This document shows, in pieces, positions 26,328 through 34,381 of a stretch of 64,000 nt of DNA. Every line of letters starts with the position of its first letter. Position 1 is the stretch's first letter. The DNA comes from UBA9926 sp018645765 (GTDB lineage Bacteria; Pseudomonadota; Gammaproteobacteria; Pseudomonadales; Azotimanducaceae): the NCBI GenBank assembly GCA_949372755.1, contig CASIBO010000002.1, positions 1 to 64,000 on the forward strand. Reading direction: 5' to 3'. The position numbers and the translations under genes are program-made. The notes beneath the pieces are model-generated. The model made no database searches and was not told the origin of the DNA. It saw only the letters and a list, made by a program, of their open reading frames with translations.

Positions 26328-27761
26328 ATGACCATTTCAGAACCCGGCATTCAACTGATCCAAGGCGCCTCAGCAAGCCAAATCCTTTACACCTGTTTGG
26401 CGGCGGCGGTTCAGGCGTACCCAGAGGTCTTTAAAGCGATTCAGTTCCCCAAACAGGCGCGGGATTTTAAGCGTCAGTATGCGGCCGTCCTGCCGCGCTT
26501 TGAGGCCGCGCGGATCAACCACCCAAACCGAGCCGACATCGCGCGACTGCTGGCAGAGACCTTTCAGGCGCAGCTGGTGTACCAAACCGATAAGGGGAGC
26601 CAGTCGTTGCAAGCGCATCTGGCAACGCCAGCACACGCGCTACCCCTTGAACGCTTACCCGGTAATTGTCAGCCTGGCTGGCAACCCAATCTTCATTTTC
26701 TAGACCAGGACTGGGCCGATCTCACACGTCTGGGCGAGGCGCTTTCATCAAAGAACATCCTTTCAAGGGACGCCAAGACCGCTCTGGATTGGCTGACGCA
26801 GAACTTGGACAACCCGCAACACGTCGATCTGTCGCAACGCAAGGTGGTCATCTTTGGCGCCAGCGCCGAGATGGCTCCGACCGCGCAATTTACCGCCGCC
26901 GGCGCCGAGATACTCTGGCTCGATCTCGCGGCCCCAACGATGCTTGCGGCCTCGCAGCATCGCGGTGGCGGTATTCAATATGTCGCCGGCGGCGTCAATT
27001 TGCTCACCCAACCCGCCGAGATTCTTGCCACGATCTTGGCATTTGCCGCGGGCGAGCCGCTGGACCTGTGCCTGTACGCGTATGCCCCGGGGCAGGCTCG
27101 GGAAATGCGTCTCACCGCTGCGATGAACGCAATCGTAAATGCTTTGCCAGCCCCGCTCATCCGCAGCACGACGCTGCTTCTGTCGCCAACCACAGCGACG
27201 CCTCTAGAGGCTCATGATCTCACAGCGCTGACCCATCGAAAGGATAGCCGCCCGCTCTGGGAAGCGGTGCTTGCCCGACTGGGCTTGCTGGGGCGCGGGG
27301 GTGGCGCGGCCCTTCAAGGCAATCAGGGCGCGAGCCGTTCAGTGGTTGGGATTCAAGGCGCAAGCTATCAAGCCGCGCAATATCTGGCAAAGCTCATGAC
27401 GGCGGAAACCTGGCTGCAACATGGCGCCTTTCCCAATGCCACGGACGGGCCAATGCGCGTGTCCGCCAACACGGCGCCCATTACCCAAACCCGGTCCATC
27501 GCCCATCCGGTCTTTGATGCGGCCTTTGGCGGCGCAGCCGCCCTTGGCGTGCGCACGTTTACGCCAGTTCAGTCGCAGACCTTAAATGGTCTGCTTGCTT
27601 TACATGACTGGCTCAATCCGGCCCAACCCGTGCTCGGCAAAATCCGCGTTCACGGCGGCATTCATACCTTGCCTTATCCCATGGATACGGCGCTGCTCGT
27701 CGCCGCGGCCATTGGGTTTATCCAGAGACCAAAATTACTCGCCGGTTTATACAAACGCTGA
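26328..27761 (+). CDS. Unrecognised protein with a Rossmann-like nucleotide-binding region
   Basis: 477 aa from ATG 26328 (an upstream frame from 26226 is less likely). I do not recognise the family. Around residue 180 there is a beta-alpha-beta-like turn, RKVVIFGASAEMAPTAQFTA followed by AGAEILWLDLA, resembling dinucleotide-binding folds with an acidic end of strand 2. The protein has an Ala/Gly-rich C-terminal half with GNQGASRSVVGIQGASYQAA and FDAAFGGAAALGVRTFTPVQ. No signal peptide. It may be an oxidoreductase-like protein, but no catalytic motif is certain. Confidence 0.6.
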   Translation: MTISEPGIQLIQGASASQILYTCLAAAVQAYPEVFKAIQFPKQARDFKRQYAAVLPRFEAARINHPNRADIARLLAETFQAQLVYQTDKGSQSLQAHLATPAHALPLERLPGNCQPGWQPNLHFLDQDWADLTRLGEALSSKNILSRDAKTALDWLTQNLDNPQHVDLSQRKVVIFGASAEMAPTAQFTAAGAEILWLDLAAPTMLAASQHRGGGIQYVAGGVNLLTQPAEILATILAFAAGEPLDLCLYAYAPGQAREMRLTAAMNAIVNALPAPLIRSTTLLLSPTTATPLEAHDLTALTHRKDSRPLWEAVLARLGLLGRGGGAALQGNQGASRSVVGIQGASYQAAQYLAKLMTAETWLQHGAFPNATDGPMRVSANTAPITQTRSIAHPVFDAAFGGAAALGVRTFTPVQSQTLNGLLALHDWLNPAQPVLGKIRVHGGIHTLPYPMDTALLVAAAIGFIQRPKLLAGLYKR

Positions 27762-27782
27762 CGCCAGGCCGACAAAAATTTA

Positions 27783-27840
27783 GTGCCTCGACACATTCAG
27801 AGACCCGATCGGTCTCGGGCACCTTATGGCTTTTTAGTTT
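27783..27840 (+). terminator. Possible terminator after the Rossmann-like gene
   Basis: Nested pairing GTGCC/GGCAC (27783-27787 with 27818-27822) and GAGACC/GGTCTC (27800-27805 with 27811-27816), followed by a T-rich stretch (CTTTTTAGTTT). The stem is irregular, so this is tentative. Confidence 0.3.
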
Positions 27841-27841
27841 C

Positions 27842-27889
27842 GTGGTTTTGTGGTTTTGTGGTTTTGTGGTTTTGTGGTTTTGTGGTTTT
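27842..27889. repeat. 8-bp microsatellite (GTGGTTTT) x6
   Basis: Six perfect copies of GTGGTTTT, beginning just after CGTTTAG-like T-rich sequence and ending 68 nt upstream of the DUF1993 ATG. Perfect octamer repeats of this kind are prone to slipped-strand copy-number change. The unit length is not a multiple of three, but the tract is non-coding, so any effect would be on promoter spacing. Confidence 0.95.
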
Positions 27890-27957
27890 GCAATTAGAGC
27901 CGACTAACGCGCGTTGGATTTGGTAGACTCAAACTCCCAGTCAACGAGTCCATTCCA

Positions 27958-28479
27958 ATGAGCCTATCCTTATCTGCCGTCGTTATGCCAACTTACCAAC
28001 AGATTCTGCCCGCGGTGTTGGGCTATCTTGAAAAAGGCCGCGCGCACTATGAGGCCGCTGGCGACGACGTCAACGACGCGGTGCAACTCAAGCTCATTGC
28101 AGACATGCAGCCCCTGCATTTTCAAATGGTCTCCGTGGTCCATCATTCGATGAATGCTTTAATCAGCACCGAAACGGGTGATGCCGGGCCGCCTGATTTC
28201 TCACTCGCCTTTGACTATGCTGGGCTTACCCACCACGTTCAAACCGCACTGGATGCGGTAAATAGCGCGGACCTTGCCGCCCTCGATGCGCGCGCCGACA
28301 GCCCCGTTGTGTTTCGCATGGGCAGTCGCGAAATGCCGTTCACCGCTACAAATTATTTACTCAGCTTTTCATTGCCTAACTTTTATTTTCACGCCACCAC
28401 CGGTTATGACCTGCTGCGCATGCACGGCGTGAAACTGAGCAAAATGGATTATCTTGGCGCAATGCGCATGGGTGGCTAG
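27958..28479 (+). CDS. DUF1993 family protein
   Basis: 173-aa cytoplasmic helical protein. The N-terminus SLSAVVMPTYQQILPAVLGY, the middle LQPLHFQMVSVVHHS-like segment (reads MQPLHFQMVSVVHHSMNAL) and the C-terminal NFYFHATTGYDLLRMHGVKL are characteristic of DUF1993, a four-helix DinB-like family of unknown function. The usual conserved histidines are retained. A strong terminator follows. Confidence 0.88.
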   Translation: MSLSLSAVVMPTYQQILPAVLGYLEKGRAHYEAAGDDVNDAVQLKLIADMQPLHFQMVSVVHHSMNALISTETGDAGPPDFSLAFDYAGLTHHVQTALDAVNSADLAALDARADSPVVFRMGSREMPFTATNYLLSFSLPNFYFHATTGYDLLRMHGVKLSKMDYLGAMRMGG

Positions 28480-28496
28480 ACGTTCAACCGGTACTG

Positions 28497-28538
28497 CGGG
28501 CTGCCGTGACGGCGCCTACCGGGCGGCGGCCCGTTTTT
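28497..28538 (+). terminator. Rho-independent terminator after the DUF1993 gene
   Basis: CGGGCTGCCG (28497-28506) pairs with CGGCGGCCCG (28524-28533) over 10 bp with one G-T wobble, directly followed by TTTTT (28534-28538). It lies 18 nt after the stop codon. Confidence 0.8.
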
Positions 28539-28569
28539 AATCAATGAAGGCCGTTCTTCTTCGGGCCAT

Positions 28570-29445
28570 CTAGAATCGTGCGGCCGCCACGGGCTCGACG
28601 ATCACCTCGTTCTCGATGGCGCCCAAACCCTCGATTTCAACCCGAACGCGGTCCCCAGGCACAAGCCGCGCTGGCGGTTGCTGCGCAAACCCGACGCCGC
28701 TCGGCGTGCCGGTGAGGATGACGTCACCGGCTTCCAGGGTAAACGCGGTCGACAGAAATTCGATCAACGCATAGCAATCAAAAATCAAATCATCAGTTCT
28801 CGAATCCTGCCGGCGCGCGCCATTCACCCAGGTTTGCAGACGCAGGTTGTGGGGGTCGATGTCCTCATCAACGACAATCGCGGGACCAATGGGACAATGA
28901 CTGTCCCAGGACTTGCCCATGGTAAAGGACGGCGGGGTGCCCCGCATTTGCCAATCACGAACGCTGACATCATTGGCCACACAAAACCCAAGAATGACCT
29001 CTTTGGCCTGATGCCGCGTGACCCGCCGGCAGTTTCTCGCAATCACCAGGGCGAGCTCGCCTTCGTAGTCCATGGCTTTGCCTTCCTCGGACCAATAGAT
29101 GGGACTGTAAGGCCCATTCGCTGAGGTTGATTGCTTGGTAAAGACCAATGGCACGTCCGGCAGCGCCATATTCGACTCTTCGGCATGGGCTCGGTAGTTC
29201 AACCCAATGGCGATAATTTTGGGGGGACGTTTGATCACAGCCTCAAGGGTGACCGCGGTCAGTGGAAAGTGCGGCGCTTGATCATTAGCGGATGCTGCCA
29301 GCGCAATCGCGGAAGGACCCGCCTGAATCAGCGCTAACATTTTCGATGGTAAGCTCGGGCACGCGATTGAGAGATCAATCACCCCATCGCCGTTTAAGAT
29401 ACCGACTCTAGACCAACCAGACTCGGTAAAGGTAATCAGTTTCAT
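28570..29445 (-). CDS. Fumarylacetoacetate hydrolase family protein
   Basis: 291-aa metal-dependent C-C hydrolase or decarboxylase. AIGLNYRAHAEESNMALPDV, LVFTKQSTSANGPYSPIYW, DYEGELALVIARNCRRV (metal-binding Glu), GFCVANDVSVRDWQMRG and TGTPSGVGFAQQPPARLVPG are the family landmarks. It probably acts on a ring-cleavage or 2-oxo acid intermediate. It lies on the same strand as the acyl-CoA dehydrogenases upstream, with a 206-nt gap, which suggests a shared catabolic pathway. Confidence 0.88.
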   Translation of the reverse strand: MKLITFTESGWSRVGILNGDGVIDLSIACPSLPSKMLALIQAGPSAIALAASANDQAPHFPLTAVTLEAVIKRPPKIIAIGLNYRAHAEESNMALPDVPLVFTKQSTSANGPYSPIYWSEEGKAMDYEGELALVIARNCRRVTRHQAKEVILGFCVANDVSVRDWQMRGTPPSFTMGKSWDSHCPIGPAIVVDEDIDPHNLRLQTWVNGARRQDSRTDDLIFDCYALIEFLSTAFTLEAGDVILTGTPSGVGFAQQPPARLVPGDRVRVEIEGLGAIENEVIVEPVAAARF

Positions 29446-29651
29446 AGCGCGGCTTCCTGTTCTAACACACGATTCTAAACTGGCCGCCTAGCACGCATTG
29501 CTCGCCGCCCATTCACAAAAGGGGCCCCTGTGCGCGCAGGGCCACACCTTTTCAATCGTTACCAAGGGGCAAGCACCTTGAGGGGCGTTCGACGTCATCC
29601 TGCATGGCGCTACTCTAATCGCGCCAGCGGTGACGCCGAGCCCAGGCCGAA

Positions 29652-30908
29652 TCAGCGCGTCCCAGAGTCTTGGCTGGTCGGGATCTGGCTGAACGCAACG
29701 CCCTTATCGGCGCGCATATCCTCAGGCAGGCCGAGTACGCGCTCGGCAATGATGTTCCGCAGGATCTGATCCGTTCCGCCTTCAATGCGAACGGCTGGCG
29801 ATCGCATCAACATCGCTTGAATTTGCGCTTGACTGCGGGCGATTGCGGGATCGGTGACGAGGCCGCCAATCCCCTGCAAATCCACCGCGAACTTGGCAAT
29901 GTCTTGCATCATGCCCCCGGCGACCAATTTACCAATGCTGTTCTCGGGTCCTGGAATCTCGCCTTTGGACAGCGCCGAGATTGCTCTGGCGCCGGTATTC
30001 TTTAATCCGGCACTCTTGGCGTACCAATCTGCCAATTTTGATCGGACCGCTTGGTCATCACTTGCCGGCCCGCTGGCCAGCACCAGCTCTGACACCAATG
30101 CTTGTATTTCTGGGAAACCGGTGGCGATGCTGCCGCCAATAGCTAGCCGCTCATTCATCAAGGTTGTGAGGGCCACCTTCCAGCCATCACCGACCTCGCC
30201 AAGACGCTGCGCGTCCGGAATTCGCACATTGTCAAAAAAGACCTCATTGAAGCCACTATCACCATTGGCCTGTTTAATCGGCCGAATGTCCACACCGTCG
30301 CTTTTCATATCCAAGAAAAACATCGTCAGACCCCGATGCTTGGCGACGTCAGAGTCAGTACGAGTAATTAAAATTCCGTAGTCACTGTGCTGGGCGCCCG
30401 AGGTCCAAATCTTTTGGCCATTAATGACCCATGTGTCTCCATCTTTAACAGCCTTGGTCCGCAGTCCGGCAAGATCGCTGCCGCCATGGGGTTCGGAAAA
30501 CAACTGGCACCAAATTTCCTCGCCACTGGCGAGCTTGGGTAGGTAACGCAACTTCGCTTCCTCACCCGCGTAGGCCATCATGGTCGGCGCGCACATTCCT
30601 TGACCAATAATGAAGGTCCCGCTCAACTTGCCGTAGATGCCCTCTTCTTGACTCCAGATCACACTTTCAATGGGGGTCGCGCCGCGCCCACCGTATTCCT
30701 TAGGCCACTGGATGCAGGCCCAACCGGCATCGGCTTTGGTTTTCTGCCATTTTTTCGCCTCGGCAATCGGATCGAAATCGCCGGTTCGAGTTGAGCCAAA
30801 GCCACTACCCGACAAGGGGGCGGCTAAATATGTCGGCGCATTGCCTTGAATCCACGCGCGCGCGGTTTGTCGAAATTCGGTCTCTGAAGCTGTGTCACTA
30901 AAATCCAT
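29652..30908 (-). CDS. Acyl-CoA dehydrogenase, subunit 1
   Basis: 418-aa FAD enzyme that introduces a 2,3-double bond in an acyl-CoA. FAD and substrate segments are CQLFSEPHGGSDLAGLRTKA, WVINGQKIWTSGAQHSDYGI and EGGTDQILRNIIAERVLGLP. The gene starts 9 nt after the end of another ACAD on the same strand. Adjacent unequal ACAD genes often encode heteromeric (alpha2beta2) enzymes in steroid and terpenoid side-chain degradation. Confidence 0.9.
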   Translation of the reverse strand: MDFSDTASETEFRQTARAWIQGNAPTYLAAPLSGSGFGSTRTGDFDPIAEAKKWQKTKADAGWACIQWPKEYGGRGATPIESVIWSQEEGIYGKLSGTFIIGQGMCAPTMMAYAGEEAKLRYLPKLASGEEIWCQLFSEPHGGSDLAGLRTKAVKDGDTWVINGQKIWTSGAQHSDYGILITRTDSDVAKHRGLTMFFLDMKSDGVDIRPIKQANGDSGFNEVFFDNVRIPDAQRLGEVGDGWKVALTTLMNERLAIGGSIATGFPEIQALVSELVLASGPASDDQAVRSKLADWYAKSAGLKNTGARAISALSKGEIPGPENSIGKLVAGGMMQDIAKFAVDLQGIGGLVTDPAIARSQAQIQAMLMRSPAVRIEGGTDQILRNIIAERVLGLPEDMRADKGVAFSQIPTSQDSGTR

Positions 30909-30917
30909 AATCTACTC

Positions 30918-32021
30918 CTAGGCCACTGCACTTGGCAGGGCATCCACTAATTTATTTTCCCATTCGTTTAGCCCGCCCAAGGCCAGGGCCAAGTAGTTTG
31001 AGCGCCGGTAAAACAAATGGCAGTCAAATGCCCAGGTAAACCCCATGCCGCCATGGACCTGAATGTTGTCACGGGCGCATAACTGGAACGCCTGGGTTGC
31101 GGAAACCCGCGCGGTAGCCGCAGCTAAACGCAGGTCGGGCGCATCATTCTGTAGCGCCCAAGCCGCGTAGTAGGCATTGGATTCTGCCAATTTCAAGGCA
31201 ACGTACATATCCGCCATCATGTGCTTTAGCGCCTGAAAAGAGCCAATCGGGCGGCCAAACGCAAAGCGTTCCTTGGCGTAGGCGACCGCCATATTAAGCG
31301 CCTGCTCAGCACCCCCGATCTGCTCAAACGCGTAGAGTACGGCCGCTCGGTGTTGTAGGGTGTCCAGCATTGTCCAGCCATCACCCGGCTCGCCCAAAGA
31401 CTCACAGGGGGTTTCAGCAAAATCGATCGTCGCCGCAGCAATGGATGGGTCGACAATCTCCACCGCTGCGCGTTCAATGCCGTCAAGTCCGGCAAGCACC
31501 AGATCCGTGCCGGCGCCACTCTTGACCAACACAACCGCAAAGTTAGCGGCAAGCCCGTGGGGCACAACCAGTTTTTTCCCTGATATGGTGTCGCCTGAGC
31601 GGGCAACCGTAAGATTGTTTGGCGACGGCGCAAGTGGTCCCTCACTCACAGCCAAGGTCCCAACCCATTCTCCCGACGCAAGCTTTGGTAAATACCGCTC
31701 TTTCTGATCCGCTGACCCAAAACAGGAGATGGCTTCGGTGGCAAGATAGACCGATGAGGAGAAGGGCACCGCTGCCAGCACACCCCCCAACTCTTGCGCA
31801 ACAAGGCAAAGTGGCAAATAGCCCGCACCAACACCGCCAAAGGCTTCCGGGATCGCGGTGCCTTGCAGCCCAAGCTCCGCCAAACCCTGCCAGACATCGC
31901 TGGCCTGCAGGGATTCTCCTTCCATGATCGATCGATGTCGGCTCAAGGGGCTCTGCTCGCTCAAAAATCTGCGAACCTGTTCTTGGATCATTCGATCCTC
32001 GCTAGAAAAATCAAAATTCAT
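30918..32021 (-). CDS. Acyl-CoA dehydrogenase, subunit 2
   Basis: 367-aa ACAD paralogue. N-terminus MNFDFSSEDRMIQEQVRRFL; FAD-region AVSEGPLAPSPNNLTVAR is short compared with canonical ACADs; C-terminal IQVHGGMGFTWAFDCHLFYR. The usual catalytic Glu in GFTWEHD-like motifs is Ala here (FTWAFD). It may therefore be the non-catalytic partner of the adjacent subunit, or use another base. It probably forms a complex with the downstream ACAD. Confidence 0.85.
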   Translation of the reverse strand: MNFDFSSEDRMIQEQVRRFLSEQSPLSRHRSIMEGESLQASDVWQGLAELGLQGTAIPEAFGGVGAGYLPLCLVAQELGGVLAAVPFSSSVYLATEAISCFGSADQKERYLPKLASGEWVGTLAVSEGPLAPSPNNLTVARSGDTISGKKLVVPHGLAANFAVVLVKSGAGTDLVLAGLDGIERAAVEIVDPSIAAATIDFAETPCESLGEPGDGWTMLDTLQHRAAVLYAFEQIGGAEQALNMAVAYAKERFAFGRPIGSFQALKHMMADMYVALKLAESNAYYAAWALQNDAPDLRLAAATARVSATQAFQLCARDNIQVHGGMGFTWAFDCHLFYRRSNYLALALGGLNEWENKLVDALPSAVA

Positions 32022-32072
32022 CGGTGTTTTTATTCCTCATCAATTGTTTTACTGGTTTTTGAGTCATCCGGC

Positions 32073-32555
32073 TTACGTTAACGCCCCATCCTGCTCAAGT
32101 CGTTGATGCGCTCTCAAGCGCGGCTTTTCAGGGTTCCGAATCTCATAGATTTCAATCGTATTGCCGAAGGGGTCCTGACCATACACAGCGCTTGCATCCC
32201 CAAAATTGACTGGCTCGCCGACAAATCGCATGCCACACGCCAAAAGCCTTCGATATTCTAAATCGATGTCTTCGACTTCAACTGCAAAATGCGGGTAACC
32301 CAGATCACAGGGCTTGGACGTGGTATCACGACCATTAGGCGAGCGGTATTGCCAGAGTTCGATATAGCAGTTTGTCGTTTTCAACATCGCCATGTCTGCG
32401 TCGACGCCAGGTAAGCCAATGGCCTGATCCGCCAGAGGCGCGTTCACAATCGTTTGCCTTTGAAGTACTTCGAAACCAAAGGCCTCGGTGTAAAACGCAA
32501 GGCCTGCCGCCATATCGGGCACGCCAATCGCAATATGATGAATGCCTTTAATCAC
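32073..32555 (-). CDS. VOC-family (glyoxalase/bleomycin-resistance fold) protein
   Basis: 160 aa. GIHHIAIGVPDMAAGLAFYT contains the first metal His; YPHFAVEVEDIDLEYRRLL and YGQDPFGNTIEIYEIRNPEK contain the second His region and the C-terminal Glu. It resembles VOC epimerases or dioxygenase-like proteins in CoA-ester pathways. It is the first gene of the minus-strand block with two ACADs (51-nt gap). Confidence 0.82.
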   Translation of the reverse strand: MIKGIHHIAIGVPDMAAGLAFYTEAFGFEVLQRQTIVNAPLADQAIGLPGVDADMAMLKTTNCYIELWQYRSPNGRDTTSKPCDLGYPHFAVEVEDIDLEYRRLLACGMRFVGEPVNFGDASAVYGQDPFGNTIEIYEIRNPEKPRLRAHQRLEQDGALT

Positions 32556-32808
32556 ACAAAGTTACTCCTTAGATCAAGGCTTGGCCCATTTGTCTAACGG
32601 CAGGTCGCAGAGGACCTTGCCAAGCCATCCTTATCCAACAGGCTCATTACCTCACGCGTTCTCCACGCCATTAACAAGCCGCTAGCGTCTTTCAGCATCG
32701 ATCATCCGATTAGCCTGACTGGTTCGTCCAACGCAACCGTAATTGGCAGCTTGCAGGCACCAATTCAGGCGGCTTAGACTGGGGCATGCCCTATCCTTAA
32801 GCCCGCCT

Positions 32809-33588
32809 ATGAAGTTATACCACAATCCAATGTCGACCTGCTCTCAGAAAGTGCGACTGGTTTTAGCTGAAAAAAAACTCGAATTCGAATCCGTCATCCT
32901 AGACTTACAAAGTGGCGCTCAGTTTGAGTCGGGGTATTTAAAACTGAACCCGCAGGCGGTTGTCCCCACCTTGGTTCATCACGACCAGGCTATTACTGAG
33001 TCCACCTTGATTAATGAGTATCTCGAAGACTGTTATCCCAAACCCTCGTTGCTTCCTAAAACGGCAGTCGAGCGATATCAACTGCGCGCCTTCTGCAAAC
33101 AATTGGATGACCGCCTGCATCCGGCGTGCGGGGTCATAACCTACGCCATTGGCGCACGCCCGGGACTACTGACGAAACCCAAGGCTGAACTCGCGGCACT
33201 CATCGCTCAGATCCCGGATGAAGCGCGCAGGCGTCATCGCGCCATGGTCATCCAAGATGGCGTTCATGCGCCAATCTTTGCAACGGCCCTCGCACAATAT
33301 CTCCAGGTTTTAGACTTTGCCGAGGCGCAATTGGCGCTAACGCCTTTTCTAGCGGGCACACAGCTTAGCCTTGCGGACTATGCCTTGACGCCTTATGTGC
33401 TGCGCTTGGAGCACTTGGCAATGGACACCGTAATGGATCGTTACCCGGCTCTTGTTGCCTGGCACCGGGCCATCCAGCAGCGTGATAGCTATCATATTGC
33501 AATCGACAACTGGTTGCCGAAAGCTGCGGTCGCTGGCTTCAAAGCCGCTGGGGAAGCCGTCATTGCAGAGATCAGATTCCCAGACTAG
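32809..33588 (+). CDS. Glutathione S-transferase family protein
   Basis: 259 aa from ATG 32809. The N-domain begins MKLYHNPMSTCSQKVRLVLA with an S/C-x-x-C-type active site (STCSQK), then NPQAVVPTLVHHDQAITEST (cis-Pro and Glu-Ser). The C-domain contains AGTQLSLADYALTPYVLRLE with the conserved Asp. It lies divergently next to the VOC/ACAD block and could remove or use electrophilic intermediates from that pathway; that link is an inference. Confidence 0.85.
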   Translation: MKLYHNPMSTCSQKVRLVLAEKKLEFESVILDLQSGAQFESGYLKLNPQAVVPTLVHHDQAITESTLINEYLEDCYPKPSLLPKTAVERYQLRAFCKQLDDRLHPACGVITYAIGARPGLLTKPKAELAALIAQIPDEARRRHRAMVIQDGVHAPIFATALAQYLQVLDFAEAQLALTPFLAGTQLSLADYALTPYVLRLEHLAMDTVMDRYPALVAWHRAIQQRDSYHIAIDNWLPKAAVAGFKAAGEAVIAEIRFPD

Positions 33589-33693
33589 ACAACGACGCGT
33601 CTTGGCCCTGCTCGATAAAACACACAATTGCTGCGCTTGAACACAGCAACTGTGCAACCTTAACGTAACGCTATCGCAAGCCTTGTATTGGCC

Positions 33694-34287
33694 TTAACGC
33701 GGATCAAGACCCTTGTCTTCGCGGGACTTGTTCATCCTAATCGCATCGGAGCTCAGACGTTCACCGAGCTCTTCTTCGCTCACAGTACCGGCCATATGCC
33801 CGCCAGCAAGTTTGCTGTTGTACATGATTTTCTTAACTGATGTGACCGATAAAACGGTTCGGAGCGGCGAATCTAAGAAATCAACCCAATAGGCTTCACC
33901 ATCTGGATTGCCTGGATTCAATTTTTTAGCGAGCAAGCGATAAAACCAAAGCTTGGTTTCTTCATCATTATGGAACTCACCGGTGCCTTTAAACGTGATC
34001 GCGCCGCCGGGCAGGTCGGCGGACGCGCCGTCGTTATAGCCCTTACTACTCACATTCACCGAGACTTTCGGGTTGCGTTTTATCGCAGCAGTACGATGGC
34101 GGTGCTCGCTAAAGGTGATCCAAATCTTGTCGCCTTCCCAAACAAACGCATGGGTGACACCCACTGGCCAGGAATCTTTGGTTGCCCACATGAGAACGCA
34201 CTCCATAGAGTTGTGCATCATCTGGTCAACTTGTTCATCAGAGAATGGGTAGATCGAAACGATTTCGTGGTCTGTTGTTTTAGCCAT
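33694..34287 (-). CDS. Pyridoxamine 5'-phosphate oxidase-fold protein
   Basis: 197-aa flavin-reductase-like split barrel. The core is VLMWATKDSWPVGVTHAFVW, KIWITFSEHRHRTAAIKRNP and KVSVNVSSKG, with GAITFKGTGEFHNDEETKLW. This is the PPOX superfamily used by FMN, F420 or heme-binding proteins; the cofactor cannot be decided. The N- and C-terminal extensions (about 20 and 40 aa) are longer than in minimal members. Confidence 0.82.
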   Translation of the reverse strand: MAKTTDHEIVSIYPFSDEQVDQMMHNSMECVLMWATKDSWPVGVTHAFVWEGDKIWITFSEHRHRTAAIKRNPKVSVNVSSKGYNDGASADLPGGAITFKGTGEFHNDEETKLWFYRLLAKKLNPGNPDGEAYWVDFLDSPLRTVLSVTSVKKIMYNSKLAGGHMAGTVSEEELGERLSSDAIRMNKSREDKGLDPR

Positions 34288-34381
34288 GGGGCCTCCCTTT
34301 TATAAAAACAGTACGGACTGACGGTTTTTATACCGTAAATTCTTTCAGTAAGCTAGATTGACTCAAATCGAGCGGAATGCT

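Noticed and set aside
27842..27889. CRISPR array
   Set aside because: The tandem unit is 8 bp with no spacers.
33625..33665. Hairpin TTGCTG/CAGCAA between the GST and PPOX genes as a terminator
   Set aside because: Only 6 bp with a long loop and no T-run.
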